DNA from: Pseudomonas capsici
Lineage (GTDB): Bacteria > Pseudomonadota > Gammaproteobacteria > Pseudomonadales > Pseudomonadaceae
Reading direction: 5' to 3'
Assembly: GCF_017165765.1 (NCBI RefSeq)
Contig: NZ_JAFGZD010000005.1
Span: 62,001 to 126,000 of the forward strand
Length of the DNA stretch: 64,000 nucleotides
Positions 35,704-46,004 of the stretch are shown here, one piece after another. Positions within the stretch are counted from its first letter, which is position 1. Each line of letters opens with the position of its first letter. The translations under genes were made by a program, and so were the position numbers. The notes beneath the pieces are model-generated. The model was not told where the DNA came from, did no database searches, and saw only the letters and a program-made list of their open reading frames with translations.

Positions 35704-37566
35704 ATGGCCTTACTGCAGATCGCTGAACCCGGGCAAAGTCCTAAACCGCACCAGCGTCGTCTGGCTGTCGGTATTGACCTGGGCACTACCAATTCGCTGG
35801 TGGCTGCATTGCGCAGCGGCCTTTCCGAACCGCTGGCCGATGCCGACGGGCAGATCATTCTGCCGTCTGCGGTGCGTTATCACGCCGATCGTGTCGAGGT
35901 CGGGCTGTCGGCCAAGGCGGCCGCCTCTGTCGATCCGTTCAATACCGTGCTGTCGGTCAAACGCCTCATGGGGCGCGGCCTGAGCGACGTGAAGCAACTG
36001 GGCGAGCAATTGCCCTACCGCTTTGTCGAGGGTGAGTCGCACATGCCGTTCATCGACACTGTTCAGGGGCCGAAAAGCCCGGTGGAAGTGTCGGCGGATA
36101 TTCTCAAGGTGCTGCGTCAGCGTGCCGAAGCTACCCTGGGTGGCGATCTGGTCGGAGCGGTCATTACCGTGCCGGCCTATTTCGACGATGCCCAGCGTCA
36201 GGCCACCAAGGATGCCGCCAGACTGGCCGGCCTCAATGTGTTGCGCCTGCTCAACGAACCGACGGCTGCTGCGGTGGCCTATGGTCTGGACCAGAAAGCC
36301 GAAGGCGTGGTCGCCATTTATGACCTGGGCGGCGGCACGTTCGACATTTCCATTCTGCGCCTGACCGGTGGTGTTTTCGAGGTGCTGGCCACCGGTGGTG
36401 ATACTGCATTGGGTGGCGATGATTTCGATCACGCGATTGCCAGCTGGATTGTCGCCGATGCCGGTCTGTCGGCCAGTCTCGATCCTGCCGAGCAGCGCAG
36501 CTTGTTGCAGGCCGCCTGCGCGGCGAAAGAAGCCCTGACCGATGCCGAGTCGGTAGACGTCGCTTATGGCGACTGGCGTGGCGTTCTGACTCGCGAGGCT
36601 TTCAACACCCTGATCGAGCCGATGGTTGCCCGCAGCCTCAAGGCGTGCCGCCGTGCGGTGCGCGACTCGAATATCGAGCTTGAAGAAGTCGAGGCCGTGG
36701 TCATGGTCGGCGGTTCGACCCGCGTGCCGCGCGTTCGCGAGGCGGTAGCCGAACTGTTCGGTCGCCAGCCGCTGACCCAGATCGACCCCGATCAGGTGGT
36801 CGCCATCGGCGCTGCGGTCCAGGCCGATACCCTGGCCGGCAACAAGACGGATGGCGAAGCTCTGTTGCTGCTGGACGTGATTCCGCTTTCCCTTGGGCTT
36901 GAAACCATGGGCGGCCTGATGGAGAAGGTGATTCCGCGCAACACCACCATTCCCGTGGCTCGCGCTCAGGATTTCACCACCTACAAGGATGGCCAGTCGG
37001 CCATGATGATTCATGTACTGCAGGGCGAGCGTGAGCTGATCAGCGATTGCCGTTCCCTGGCACGCTTCGAGCTGCGCGGCATTCCGCCGATGGTGGCCGG
37101 TGCGGCGAAGATTCGCGTCACCTTCCAGGTGGATGCCGATGGCCTGCTCAGCGTGTCGGCCCGTGAACTGGGCTCGGGGATCGAGTCGAGCATTCAGGTC
37201 AAGCCGTCCTATGGTCTGACCGACGGCGAGATCGCTCGCATGCTCAAGGATTCGTTCGAGTACGCCGGTGACGACAAGGTCGCCCGGGTGCTGCGTGAAC
37301 AGCAGGTCGATGCCCAGCGCCTTGTCGAGGCGGTCGAAGCGGCGCTTGAGGCCGATGGCGATCGTCTGCTCGATGCCGAAGAGCGGATGGTGATCGACCT
37401 GCAACTGACAGAATTGCGTGAATTGATGCAAGGCACCGATGGCCCGGCCATCGAGCAGCAGACCCGGCGTCTGTCGCAGGTGACCGATGCATTTGCTGCC
37501 CGACGCATGAATTCGACGGTGAAAGCCGCACTCGCGGGGCGCAACCTGAATGATATTGAGGAATAA
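35704..37566 (+). CDS. hscA: Chaperone HscA
   Basis: 620 residues from ATG 35704; the open frame reaches back into hscB but only the part from [10 protein letters not shown] is family-like. It is an Hsp70-type ATPase with [27 protein letters not shown] and [17 protein letters not shown], and a substrate domain near residue 400 onward. It releases clusters from IscU. Confidence 0.98.
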   Translation: MALLQIAEPGQSPKPHQRRLAVGIDLGTTNSLVAALRSGLSEPLADADGQIILPSAVRYHADRVEVGLSAKAAASVDPFNTVLSVKRLMGRGLSDVKQLGEQLPYRFVEGESHMPFIDTVQGPKSPVEVSADILKVLRQRAEATLGGDLVGAVITVPAYFDDAQRQATKDAARLAGLNVLRLLNEPTAAAVAYGLDQKAEGVVAIYDLGGGTFDISILRLTGGVFEVLATGGDTALGGDDFDHAIASWIVADAGLSASLDPAEQRSLLQAACAAKEALTDAESVDVAYGDWRGVLTREAFNTLIEPMVARSLKACRRAVRDSNIELEEVEAVVMVGGSTRVPRVREAVAELFGRQPLTQIDPDQVVAIGAAVQADTLAGNKTDGEALLLLDVIPLSLGLETMGGLMEKVIPRNTTIPVARAQDFTTYKDGQSAMMIHVLQGERELISDCRSLARFELRGIPPMVAGAAKIRVTFQVDADGLLSVSARELGSGIESSIQVKPSYGLTDGEIARMLKDSFEYAGDDKVARVLREQQVDAQRLVEAVEAALEADGDRLLDAEERMVIDLQLTELRELMQGTDGPAIEQQTRRLSQVTDAFAARRMNSTVKAALAGRNLNDIEE

Positions 37567-37569
37567 CTG

Positions 37570-37911
37570 ATGCCGCAGGTGATTTTTCTGCCCCATGCCG
37601 AGCATTGCCCGGATGGGTTGGTTGTAGAAGTGGAGCCCGGTACGTCTATTCTTGACATCGCTCACGATAACCATATCGAGATCGAGAGCGCGTGCGGCGG
37701 TGTCTGTGCCTGCACGACGTGCCACTGCATCATTCGCGAGGGTTTCAATTCGCTGAACGAGGCGGATGAGCTGGAAGAGGATATGCTGGACAAGGCCTGG
37801 GGGCTGGAAGCGCAGTCGCGCCTGTCCTGTCAGGCAATCGTCGGAAATGAAGACCTGACCGTTGAAATTCCGAAGTATTCGCTCAACCATGCTGCCGAAG
37901 CGCCGCATTGA
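37570..37911 (+). CDS. fdx: Isc-type [2Fe-2S] ferredoxin
   Basis: 113 residues with cluster ligands Cys42, Cys48, Cys51 and Cys87 in the adrenodoxin-type arrangement. It supplies electrons for cluster assembly on IscU. It starts 3 bp after hscA. Confidence 0.97.
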   Translation: MPQVIFLPHAEHCPDGLVVEVEPGTSILDIAHDNHIEIESACGGVCACTTCHCIIREGFNSLNEADELEEDMLDKAWGLEAQSRLSCQAIVGNEDLTVEIPKYSLNHAAEAPH

Positions 37912-37925
37912 TCTAAGGAACGCTC

Positions 37926-38126
37926 ATGAGTCTCAAATGGGTCGATGTGCTGGAAATCGCGATTCAGTTGTCTGAAACCAGACCTGATGTCGATCCGCGC
38001 TATGTGAATTTCGTCGATCTTCGCAACTGGGTAGCCGCGCTGCCAGAGTTCGACGATGAGCTCAATCGTGGCGGGGAAAAGGTCCTGGAGGCCATTCAGG
38101 CGGCCTGGATCGAAGAAGCTGACTGA
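37926..38126 (+). CDS. iscX: IscX (YfhJ) protein
   Basis: 66 residues, acidic, with the family pattern KWVDVLEIAIQLSETRPDVD and FVDLRNWVAALPEFDD. It binds IscS and iron and tunes cluster assembly. It is the last isc gene. Confidence 0.97.
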   Translation: MSLKWVDVLEIAIQLSETRPDVDPRYVNFVDLRNWVAALPEFDDELNRGGEKVLEAIQAAWIEEAD

Positions 38127-38219
38127 ACCTGTAACGCAAGCAGTTAGGCAATACACCAGAACCCGCGTATAATTCGCGGGTTTAATTTTTCGCTTTAATC
38201 ATTGTTTCTGGAGTTCCAC

Positions 38220-38645
38220 ATGGCTGTTCAACGTACTTTCTCCATCATCAAGCCTGACGCCGTTGCTAAAAACGTAATCGGCGAGATCACCACTCGTTTC
38301 GAAAAAGCCGGTCTGCGCGTCGTTGCTTCCAAGCTGAAGCAACTGTCCAAGGCTGAAGCTGAAGGTTTCTACGCTGAGCACAAAGAGCGTGGCTTCTTCG
38401 GTGACCTGGTTGCTTTCATGATCTCCGGTCCTGTCGTTGTTCAGGTTCTGGAAGGCGAGAACGCCATCGCTCTGAACCGTGAGCTGATGGGCGCTACCAA
38501 CCCTAAAGAAGCTGCTGCCGGTACCATCCGTGCCGACTTCGCCGAGTCCATCGACGCCAACGCCGTTCACGGTTCGGACTCCGAAGCCGCTGCCGCTCGC
38601 GAAATCTCGTACTTCTTCGCAGCTACCGAGGTAACCACTCGCTAA
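38220..38645 (+). CDS. ndk: Nucleoside diphosphate kinase
   Basis: 141 residues from ATG 38220 with GGAG upstream. The phospho-histidine is His117 in NAVHGSDS. It balances NTP pools by ATP-dependent phosphorylation of NDPs. The gene is very rich in highly used codons. A TATAAT-like element (38169-38174) in the 93-bp gap after iscX may give it its own promoter. Confidence 0.98.
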   Translation: MAVQRTFSIIKPDAVAKNVIGEITTRFEKAGLRVVASKLKQLSKAEAEGFYAEHKERGFFGDLVAFMISGPVVVQVLEGENAIALNRELMGATNPKEAAAGTIRADFAESIDANAVHGSDSEAAAAREISYFFAATEVTTR

Positions 38646-38677
38646 GTCTTTCTGACCAACGAGTGAAGGGTGAATTC

Positions 38678-39826
38678 ATGATTGCATCGACTGGTAAAAC
38701 CAACCTCCTGGGCCTGACTCAGCAGGAAATGGAAAAATTCTTCGACTCTATCGGGGAGAAGCGCTTCCGTGCCGGTCAGGTCATGAAGTGGATTCACCAC
38801 TTTGGCGTCGATGATTTCGACGCCATGACCAACGTCAGCAAGGCATTGCGCGAGAAGCTCAAGGCTTGTGCCGAGATACGTGGTCCTGAAGTCGTCAGCG
38901 AGGACATCTCCAGCGATGGCACCCGTAAGTGGGTGGTGCGCGTAGAGTCCGGCAGCTGCGTCGAAACCGTTTTCATCCCCCAGGGCAAGCGCGGCACCTT
39001 GTGTGTTTCGTCCCAGGCGGGCTGTGCCCTGGATTGCAGTTTCTGCTCCACCGGCAAACAAGGCTTCAACAGCAACCTGACCGCCGCCGAAGTCATCGGC
39101 CAGGTCTGGATTGCCAACAAATCCTTTGGCAGTGTCCCGGCAACCGTCGACCGTGCCATCACCAACGTGGTGATGATGGGCATGGGTGAGCCACTGCTGA
39201 ACTTCGACAATGTCATTGCCGCCATGCATCTGATGATGGATGACCTGGGGTATGGCATTTCCAAGCGCCGCGTGACCCTGTCCACGTCCGGCGTGGTCCC
39301 GATGATCGATGAGCTGGCCAAGCACATCGACGTCTCGCTGGCCCTGTCGCTGCATGCGCCCAACGACGCACTGCGCAACCAGCTGGTGCCGCTGAACAAG
39401 AAGTACCCCCTGAGCGTCCTGCTCGATTCCTGCCGCCGCTACATGTCCAGCCTGGGCGAGAAGCGCGTGCTGACGGTCGAGTACACCCTGCTCAAGGACG
39501 TCAACGACAAGGTCGAGCACGCCATCGAGATGATCGAGCTGCTCAAGGACACGCCTTGCAAGATCAACCTGATCCCGTTCAACCCGTTCCCGCACTCCGG
39601 TTACGAGCGGCCGAGCAACAATGCGATCCGGCGTTTCCAGGACCTCTTGCATCAGGCCGGTTATAACGTCACTGTGCGCACCACCCGTGGCGAAGACATC
39701 GATGCTGCATGCGGCCAGCTGGTCGGGCAGGTCATGGACCGCACGCGGCGCAGTGAACGCTATATTGCCGTGCGTGAGCTCAATGCCGACGCCGATGTGG
39801 CTCCAAACGCCGGCGCTCGAAACTGA
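38678..39826 (+). CDS. rlmN: Dual-specificity rRNA/tRNA methyltransferase RlmN
   Basis: 382 residues from ATG 38678 with AAGGG upstream. Radical-SAM cysteines are Cys116, Cys120 and Cys123 in [15 protein letters not shown]. The SAM-binding GMGEPLLN and a C-terminal [14 protein letters not shown] with the methyl-carrying cysteine are present. It makes m2A2503 in 23S rRNA and m2A37 in tRNA. Confidence 0.98.
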   Translation: MIASTGKTNLLGLTQQEMEKFFDSIGEKRFRAGQVMKWIHHFGVDDFDAMTNVSKALREKLKACAEIRGPEVVSEDISSDGTRKWVVRVESGSCVETVFIPQGKRGTLCVSSQAGCALDCSFCSTGKQGFNSNLTAAEVIGQVWIANKSFGSVPATVDRAITNVVMMGMGEPLLNFDNVIAAMHLMMDDLGYGISKRRVTLSTSGVVPMIDELAKHIDVSLALSLHAPNDALRNQLVPLNKKYPLSVLLDSCRRYMSSLGEKRVLTVEYTLLKDVNDKVEHAIEMIELLKDTPCKINLIPFNPFPHSGYERPSNNAIRRFQDLLHQAGYNVTVRTTRGEDIDAACGQLVGQVMDRTRRSERYIAVRELNADADVAPNAGARN

Positions 39827-39840
39827 CCGAGAGGGACTCC

Positions 39841-40599
39841 ATGTCTGTGCGTGCCTTGCTGTTGTCATGCTTTGTTATGTTGCTGGTAGGGTGCGTTTCG
39901 ACAGGGCATGTCGATCCACTCAAGACACCGCAGGGGCGTGAAGAGGCTCGCAAGGCGTATGTGCAGCTCGGTCTGGGTTATTTCCAGCAGGGTCAGACCG
40001 AACGCGCCAAGGTGCCGCTGAAAAAGGCACTGGAGCTCGACAACTCCGATCCTGAGGCCAATGCCGCGCTGGCGCTGGTGTTTCAGGCCGAGATGGAGCC
40101 CGAACTGGCCGACCAGCACTTTCGCAAGGCGTTATCTGCAAGCAACAACGATGCTCGCATCGTCAACAACTACGGCAGTTTCCTTTACGAGCAGAAGCGT
40201 TATCAGGAAGCTTACGAACGTTTCCAGCAGGCTGCCGCAGACACCCTGTATCCTGAGCGGTCCCGGGTCTTCGAAAGCCTGGGCATGACCGCCTTGAAGC
40301 TGAACAAGCGCGAGGAAGCTCGCGAGCATTTCACCAAGGCACTGCGTCTTGACCGTCAACAGCCACGTTCCTTGCTGGAAATGGCTGAGTTGTCTTACGA
40401 AGACGGGCATTATGTGCCGTCGCGTGACTACTACGACCGTTTCAGCCAGCTCAGCGAGCAGAATGCACGTAGCCTGCTGCTCGGCATTCGATTGGCCAAG
40501 GTCTATGACGACCGTAACAAGGCGGCCAGTTTTGGCCTGCAACTCAAAAGACTCTATCCCGGTACGCCGGAATATCAGCAATACCTGTCGGAGCAATGA
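39841..40599 (+). CDS. pilF: Type IV pilus pilotin lipoprotein PilF (TPR)
   Basis: 252 residues. A lipoprotein signal ends in LLVGC (Cys18), followed by about six TPR motifs (KAYVQLGLGYFQQGQTERAK and on). PilF guides the PilQ secretin to the outer membrane. Its stop overlaps the rodZ start by 4 bp. Confidence 0.94.
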   Translation: MSVRALLLSCFVMLLVGCVSTGHVDPLKTPQGREEARKAYVQLGLGYFQQGQTERAKVPLKKALELDNSDPEANAALALVFQAEMEPELADQHFRKALSASNNDARIVNNYGSFLYEQKRYQEAYERFQQAAADTLYPERSRVFESLGMTALKLNKREEAREHFTKALRLDRQQPRSLLEMAELSYEDGHYVPSRDYYDRFSQLSEQNARSLLLGIRLAKVYDDRNKAASFGLQLKRLYPGTPEYQQYLSEQ

Positions 40600-41615
40600 T
40601 GAAAGCGGCGCATCCCGAAGTTGTAGCAACCACTCGCTCTAACCCTGGTGAGACCTTGCGTCAGGCCCGTGAGAGCAAAAACTGGTCGCTGCCAGATGTG
40701 GCTTTGAGGCTGAATCTCACGGTGTCTTCCCTGACTCATCTTGAAAACGGGAATTTTGACAAACTGCCCGGGCACACCTTTGCCCGTGGGTACGTGCGCG
40801 CCTACGCCAAGCTGCTGGAGCTGGATCAGGCTGCGCTGGTCGAGCAGTTCGATCAGTACACCGGCACCGATGGCAAGGGCAGTTCTGTCCATGCGCTGGG
40901 CCGTATCGAAGAGCCAGTGCGTCTTTCCCATAACATCCTGCGTATCGTCAGTCTTTTACTGCTGATGGTGCTGGTAGGTGGCGGCTTTTTCTGGTGGCAG
41001 GACCAGACCTCCATGCGTGGCAAGGATCAGGCTGGCCTGAGCATGGAGCACGTCGAGGTCGAAAGCGCCGATGGCACCACCCAGATTCATCCACTGGACG
41101 AGTCCGAGGAGCAGGCCGCTGCCGAAAGCAGCAAGACTGGCAATGAAGCGCCACTGCCCCTGACGCCGAGCGCTCCGACCGAAGCTCCTGCCACTGCACC
41201 GGTAGCTCCCGCTCCGGTTGTGACTGCGCCGACTGCACCGACGCCAGCTCCTGCTGCACCAGCGCCTTCTGCACCTGCCGTTACCGCGACGCATACTCCG
41301 TCTGTCGCACCGGCTGCTCCTGCCGTGCCTTCAACTCCGGCCGAGCCCGTCGAATCTGCACCGATCCCTGCAGGCTCGGGCCAGATCAAGCTGCAATTCA
41401 CTGCCGATTGCTGGACTCAGGTCACCGATGGCAATGGCAAGGTCTTGATGAGTGGTCTCAAGCGCAAGGGTGATAGTCTGGACGTCACTGGCAAGCCGCC
41501 TCTGACTCTGCGTCTTGGTTACGCCCGTGGTGCGCAAGTCAGTTATAACGGTGAGCCTGTAGACGTAGCTCCCTTTACCAGCGGCGAAACTGCTCGCCTG
41601 AAACTAGGGCAATAA
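40596..41615 (+). CDS. rodZ: Cytoskeletal membrane protein RodZ
   Basis: 339 residues. A cytoplasmic helix-turn-helix domain (GETLRQARESKNWSLPDVA) is followed by a single membrane helix near 112-128 (ILRIVSLLLLMVLVGGGFF), a long Pro/Ala/Thr-rich periplasmic linker (about 190-255), and a beta-sandwich DUF4115 domain with DCWTQVTDGNGKVL. RodZ links MreB to the wall machinery. The linker is low complexity and probably variable between strains. Confidence 0.93.
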   Translation: MMKAAHPEVVATTRSNPGETLRQARESKNWSLPDVALRLNLTVSSLTHLENGNFDKLPGHTFARGYVRAYAKLLELDQAALVEQFDQYTGTDGKGSSVHALGRIEEPVRLSHNILRIVSLLLLMVLVGGGFFWWQDQTSMRGKDQAGLSMEHVEVESADGTTQIHPLDESEEQAAAESSKTGNEAPLPLTPSAPTEAPATAPVAPAPVVTAPTAPTPAPAAPAPSAPAVTATHTPSVAPAAPAVPSTPAEPVESAPIPAGSGQIKLQFTADCWTQVTDGNGKVLMSGLKRKGDSLDVTGKPPLTLRLGYARGAQVSYNGEPVDVAPFTSGETARLKLGQ

Positions 41616-41618
41616 GTC

Positions 41619-42728
41619 ATGCACGGCGAATCTCCAATCAAGCGTCGCGAATCCCGCAAGATATGGGTCGGCTCCGTTCCGGTCGGCGGTGATGCGCCGA
41701 TCGCGGTCCAGAGCATGACCAACAGCGACACCAACGATGTTGCGGCCACCGTTGCCCAGATCAACCGTCTCGAGGCGGCAGGTGTCGATATCGTGCGGGT
41801 TTCGGTTCCCGACATGGATGCGGCCGAAGCGTTCGGTCGTATCAAGCAACTGGTCAAGGTCCCGCTGGTCGCCGACATCCACTTCGACTACCGCATTGCC
41901 TTGCGCGTCGCCGAGCTGGGGGTCGACTGCTTGCGTATCAACCCCGGCAACATCGGTCGTGAGGACCGTGTACGCGCCGTGGTCGATGCCGCCCGTGATC
42001 GTGGTATCCCGATTCGTATCGGCGTCAACGCCGGTTCTCTGGAAAAAGACCTGCAAAAGAAATACGGCGAGCCCACGCCCGCCGCGCTGGTGGAGTCGGC
42101 CCTGCGCCATGTGGAACACCTGGATCGCCTGAACTTCCCGGACTTCAAGGTCAGCGTCAAGGCGTCGGACGTGTTCATGGCCGTCGAAGCCTATCGCCTG
42201 CTGGCCAAGCAGATTGTCCAGCCGCTGCACCTGGGGATCACCGAAGCGGGCGGATTGCGCTCAGGCACGGTGAAATCCGCTGTCGGCCTCGGTATGCTGC
42301 TTGCCGAAGGGATTGGCGATACTATCCGCATCTCGCTGGCCGCCGACCCGGTCGAAGAGGTGAAAGTCGGCTACGACATTCTCAAGTCCTTGCACCTGCG
42401 TTCCCGTGGCATCAACTTCATCGCCTGCCCGAGCTGCTCGCGGCAGAACTTCGATGTGGTCAAGACCATGAACGAGCTGGAAGGGCGCCTGGAAGATCTG
42501 CTGGTGCCGCTGGACGTTGCGGTCATCGGATGTGTGGTCAACGGTCCCGGCGAAGCCAAGGAGGCCCATATCGGTCTCACGGGCGGTACGCCGAACCTGA
42601 TCTACATCGACGGCAAGCCTGCGCAGAAACTGACCAACGACAATCTCGTGAACGAGCTTGAACGCTTGATTCGCGAGAAAGCGGCCGAAAAAGCTGAAGC
42701 CGACGCATCGGTCATCGTGCGTGGCTAA
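41619..42728 (+). CDS. ispG: 4-hydroxy-3-methylbut-2-enyl diphosphate synthase IspG
   Basis: 369 residues. It is an MEP-pathway enzyme with a [4Fe-4S] cluster bound by the cysteines of [10 protein letters not shown] and [12 protein letters not shown]. The N-terminal TIM barrel shows [12 protein letters not shown] and RINPGNIG. It makes the isoprenoid precursor HMBPP and depends on Isc clusters made by the upstream genes. Confidence 0.98.
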   Translation: MHGESPIKRRESRKIWVGSVPVGGDAPIAVQSMTNSDTNDVAATVAQINRLEAAGVDIVRVSVPDMDAAEAFGRIKQLVKVPLVADIHFDYRIALRVAELGVDCLRINPGNIGREDRVRAVVDAARDRGIPIRIGVNAGSLEKDLQKKYGEPTPAALVESALRHVEHLDRLNFPDFKVSVKASDVFMAVEAYRLLAKQIVQPLHLGITEAGGLRSGTVKSAVGLGMLLAEGIGDTIRISLAADPVEEVKVGYDILKSLHLRSRGINFIACPSCSRQNFDVVKTMNELEGRLEDLLVPLDVAVIGCVVNGPGEAKEAHIGLTGGTPNLIYIDGKPAQKLTNDNLVNELERLIREKAAEKAEADASVIVRG

Positions 42729-42750
42729 TCAAGATTGCTAAGGATTTTTT

Positions 42751-44040
42751 GTGAGTAAGTCTCTGCAAGCCATTCGTGGCATGAACGACATCCTGCCCGA
42801 GCAGACCCCGCTGTGGCGTCACTTTGAAGGCACTGTGGCGCGTTTGCTGGATAACTACGGTTACCGGCAGATCCGCATGCCTATCGTCGAGTTCACCGAC
42901 CTGTTCAAGCGCTCCATCGGCGAAGTCACCGATATCGTCGAGAAAGAGATGTACACCTTTGCCGACCGCAACGGTGACTCCCTGACCCTGCGCCCCGAAG
43001 GCACGGCCGCCTGTGTACGTGCGGTACTCGAACACGGGATCACCGGTGGCGGTCAGGTGCAGAAACTGTGGTACATCGGCCCGATGTTCCGTCACGAGCG
43101 TCCTCAGAAAGGCCGTTATCGCCAGTTTCACCAGATCGGTGTCGAAGTCTTCAACCTCGACGGTCCCGATATCGATGCCGAGCTGATTGTCCTGACCTGG
43201 CGTCTGTGGGGCCTGCTGGGCATCCGCAACGCGGTCAAGCTCGAGCTCAACAGCCTGGGCACCAGCGAAGCCCGTGCGCGTTATCGCGATGCGCTGGTGG
43301 AGTTCCTGTCGGCGCGTCTGGAGCAACTGGACGAAGACAGCCAGCGTCGTCTCAAGACCAACCCGCTGCGGGTTCTGGACACCAAGCACCCGGACACCCA
43401 GGCCGTGCTGGTCGATGCGCCAAAGCTGGCGGATTACCTGGATGACGAGTCGCGTATCCACTTCGAAGGCCTCAAGGCGCGTCTGGATGCTGCCGGCATT
43501 CCCTACGTCATCAACCCCAAGCTGGTGCGTGGCCTGGATTACTACAGCAAGACCGTTTTCGAGTGGGTCACCGATCAACTGGGTGCCCAGGGAACCGTGT
43601 GTGCCGGTGGCCGTTACGACGGTCTGGTCGAGCAGATGGGCGGCAAGCCTACGGCGGGCGTCGGTTTCGCCATGGGTATCGAACGTCTGGTACTGCTGCT
43701 GGAAACCCTTGAAAAGGTTCCTGAAGAAATCTCGCGTCAGGTGGATGTCTACTTGTGCGCCTTCGGCGAAGCGGCCGAGCTTGCTGCACTGGCCCTTACC
43801 GAGCGTGTACGTGACCAGCTGCCGAATCTGCGCTTGCAGGTCAACGCCGGTGCTGGCAGCTTCAAGAGCCAGTTCAAGAAGGCCGACAAGAGCGGTGCGC
43901 TGTACGCGCTGATCCTTGGCGATGAAGAACTTGCCCGCCAGGAGATAGGCGTCAAGCCGCTGCGCGGTCAGGGCGAACAACAGAATATTGCCTGGGATGC
44001 TCTGTCCGAGCACCTGGCCTCCTGCGTCGTGCAGGGTTGA
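42751..44040 (+). CDS. hisS: Histidyl-tRNA synthetase
   Basis: 429 residues from GTG 42751. It is a class II synthetase with motif 2 ([19 protein letters not shown]) and the histidine-specific motifs [15 protein letters not shown] and [14 protein letters not shown]. The C-terminal anticodon-binding domain starts near residue 330. Confidence 0.98.
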   Translation: MSKSLQAIRGMNDILPEQTPLWRHFEGTVARLLDNYGYRQIRMPIVEFTDLFKRSIGEVTDIVEKEMYTFADRNGDSLTLRPEGTAACVRAVLEHGITGGGQVQKLWYIGPMFRHERPQKGRYRQFHQIGVEVFNLDGPDIDAELIVLTWRLWGLLGIRNAVKLELNSLGTSEARARYRDALVEFLSARLEQLDEDSQRRLKTNPLRVLDTKHPDTQAVLVDAPKLADYLDDESRIHFEGLKARLDAAGIPYVINPKLVRGLDYYSKTVFEWVTDQLGAQGTVCAGGRYDGLVEQMGGKPTAGVGFAMGIERLVLLLETLEKVPEEISRQVDVYLCAFGEAAELAALALTERVRDQLPNLRLQVNAGAGSFKSQFKKADKSGALYALILGDEELARQEIGVKPLRGQGEQQNIAWDALSEHLASCVVQG

Positions 44041-44079
44041 AGCTGATTAACAGCCGATTTAGCGAATAGGAGTATTGGG

Positions 44080-44721
44080 GTGTCGCGTACCGAAGATGAA
44101 GAGCTGGCGGTAATGAAGGACTGGTGGCAGCGCAACGGCAAACCCCTGGTAACTGGCGGTCTGCTGGCGTTGGTTGTGGTCTTTGGCTGGTATACATGGC
44201 AGAACTACAACAGCAAGCAGTCGCAAGGCGCTTCGATGCTTTATCAGCAACTGCTGGAAACTTCGCTGACGCCAAGCGGCGAGGCCGATACCGCCCGCGT
44301 TGCCGAAATCGCCGGCAAGCTCAAGAGCGAATTTGGTGGCACTGCCTATGCCCAGTTCGGTAGCCTGTTCGTCGCCAAGGTTGCGGTCGATGCCGGCAAG
44401 CTCGACGATGCCGCGGCAGAACTGAAAACCGTAGCCGACAAGCCGGCCAGCGCGACCCTGGGTGAAATCTCCCGTCAGCGTCTTGCCCGTGTACTGGCTG
44501 CGCAGAACAAGGCTGACGATGCACTCAAGCTGCTTGCTGGCGATGCCGACAAGGCGTTCCTGGCCAGCCGTGAAGAACTCAAGGGTGACCTGCTGGTGCA
44601 ACTGGGTCGTACCGACGAGGCACATGCTGCATACCAAAAGGCCAAGTCCGCTCTGTCCGAGGACGCTGCGGTGGGTGGCCTGCAAATGAAGCTCGACGAT
44701 CTGGCGAAAGGGGATGCGTGA
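44080..44721 (+). CDS. yfgM: YfgM-type ancillary SecYEG subunit
   Basis: 213 residues from GTG 44080. There is a short cytoplasmic N-terminus (EELAVMKDWWQRNGKPL), one membrane helix (LVTGGLLALVVVFGWYTW) and a periplasmic TPR-like domain. It works with PpiD at the translocon. Its stop lies within the start of bamB (8-bp overlap). Confidence 0.93.
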   Translation: MSRTEDEELAVMKDWWQRNGKPLVTGGLLALVVVFGWYTWQNYNSKQSQGASMLYQQLLETSLTPSGEADTARVAEIAGKLKSEFGGTAYAQFGSLFVAKVAVDAGKLDDAAAELKTVADKPASATLGEISRQRLARVLAAQNKADDALKLLAGDADKAFLASREELKGDLLVQLGRTDEAHAAYQKAKSALSEDAAVGGLQMKLDDLAKGDA

Positions 44722-45865
44722 CGTGATTCGTTGGAAACATGCAGCATTGCTGGCTCTGGCCATTCTGGCCGCGGGTTGCAGCAGCAACAGTAAAAAGGAA
44801 TTGCCTCCGGCCGAGCTGACCGACTTCAAGGAAGAAGTGGTCCTGCACAAGCAGTGGAGCCGTTCGATCGGTGACGGTCAGGGTAAAACCTACAACATGC
44901 TGGTTCCGGCTATCGATGGTGACCGGATCTACGCTTCGGACGTGACCGGGGTCATCATGTCTCTGGACCGCCTGAACGGTGACGTGATCTGGAAGAAAGA
45001 TCTCGAACTGCCTGTTTCCGGTGCTGTCGGTGTGGCCTATGGTCTGGTCACCATCGGTACCGAGAAAGGCGAGATCGTTGCTCTGGACGCTTCTTCCGGT
45101 GAAGAAAAATGGCGTGCCCGTGTGACTAGCGAAGTGCTGGCTCCTCCTGCGAACAACGGCGATGTCGTTGTGGTTCAGACCCAGGATGACCGGGTGATCG
45201 GTCTGGATGCTGTTACAGGTTCCCAGCGCTGGATCTACGAAAGCACTCCTGCGGTACTGACCCTGCGTGGCACGGGCGCACCGCTTGTGACCAACCGTCT
45301 GGCGGTGGCCGGTCTTTCCACTGGCAAGGTGGTGGCGCTGGATATCAGCAACGGTGTGCCGGTCTGGGAGCAGCGCGTTGCCATTCCGCAAGGCCGTTCC
45401 GAGCTGGATCGCGTTGTCGACATCGACGGTGGCCTGCTGCTGTCGGGTGGCACCTTGTACGTAGCCAGTTATCAGGGCCGTGTTGCCGGTCTGGATCTGG
45501 AAAGCGGCCGTGTGCTCTGGCAGCGTGATGCTTCCAGCTACTCGGGTGTTGCCCAGGGCTTTGGCAGCGTTTACGTGACCCTGGCCTCCGGCACCGTCGA
45601 AGGTATCGACGAGCGTTCTTCCACTGCACTGTGGAGCAACGAATCGCTGGCTCGCCGTCAACTGGGCGCGCCGGAAGTGTTTTCCAGCTATGTAGCGGTT
45701 GGCGACCTGGAAGGTTATCTGCACCTGTTGAGCCAGGTAGATGGCCGTTTCGTAGGGCGTGAGCGTATCGACAGCGATGGTCTTCGTGCGCGTCCGCTGG
45801 TGGTTGGTGACATGATTTATGTGTTTGGTAACAGCGGCAAGCTGGAAGCCCTGACCATCAAGTGA
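44714..45865 (+). CDS. bamB: Outer membrane protein assembly factor BamB
   Basis: 383 residues. The lipoprotein signal ends in LAAGC, followed by a beta-propeller with PQQ-like repeats (for example GDVIWKKDLELPVSGAVG and GRVLWQRDASSY). BamB helps BamA insert outer-membrane proteins. A GTG three codons in could also serve as start. Confidence 0.97.
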   Translation: MRDVIRWKHAALLALAILAAGCSSNSKKELPPAELTDFKEEVVLHKQWSRSIGDGQGKTYNMLVPAIDGDRIYASDVTGVIMSLDRLNGDVIWKKDLELPVSGAVGVAYGLVTIGTEKGEIVALDASSGEEKWRARVTSEVLAPPANNGDVVVVQTQDDRVIGLDAVTGSQRWIYESTPAVLTLRGTGAPLVTNRLAVAGLSTGKVVALDISNGVPVWEQRVAIPQGRSELDRVVDIDGGLLLSGGTLYVASYQGRVAGLDLESGRVLWQRDASSYSGVAQGFGSVYVTLASGTVEGIDERSSTALWSNESLARRQLGAPEVFSSYVAVGDLEGYLHLLSQVDGRFVGRERIDSDGLRARPLVVGDMIYVFGNSGKLEALTIK

Positions 45866-45876
45866 TGATTGTCCAT

Positions 45877-45898
45877 GTCCGGGGCCATGGCCCCGGAC
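45877..45898. other. Perfect 22-bp palindrome after bamB
   Basis: GTCCGGGGCCA and its exact inverse adjoin without a loop. It lies 12 bp past the bamB stop. It could be a transcript-end hairpin or a DNA site. Confidence 0.6.
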
Positions 45899-45949
45899 GA
45901 CCTTGCTTCGGCAAGGCTGCGGCGCCCGCGGGCGTTGCTCCGAACTCCG

Positions 45950-45976
45950 GCCGCTGCCCTGCAGCGGCTTTTGTAT
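45950..45976 (+). terminator. Terminator-like hairpin before der
   Basis: GCCGCTGC and GCAGCGGC pair, then TTTTG follows. It partly separates bamB from der, which starts 29 bp later with its own ribosome site. Confidence 0.6.
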
Positions 45977-46004
45977 TTTCTGAAATAACGAAGTGGAGAG
46001 CCGC

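Noticed and set aside
35710..37908. Very long minus-strand frame opposite hscA and fdx (732 codons)
   Set aside because: It is the antisense shadow of highly biased GC-rich hscA; the plus strand encodes an intact Hsp70.
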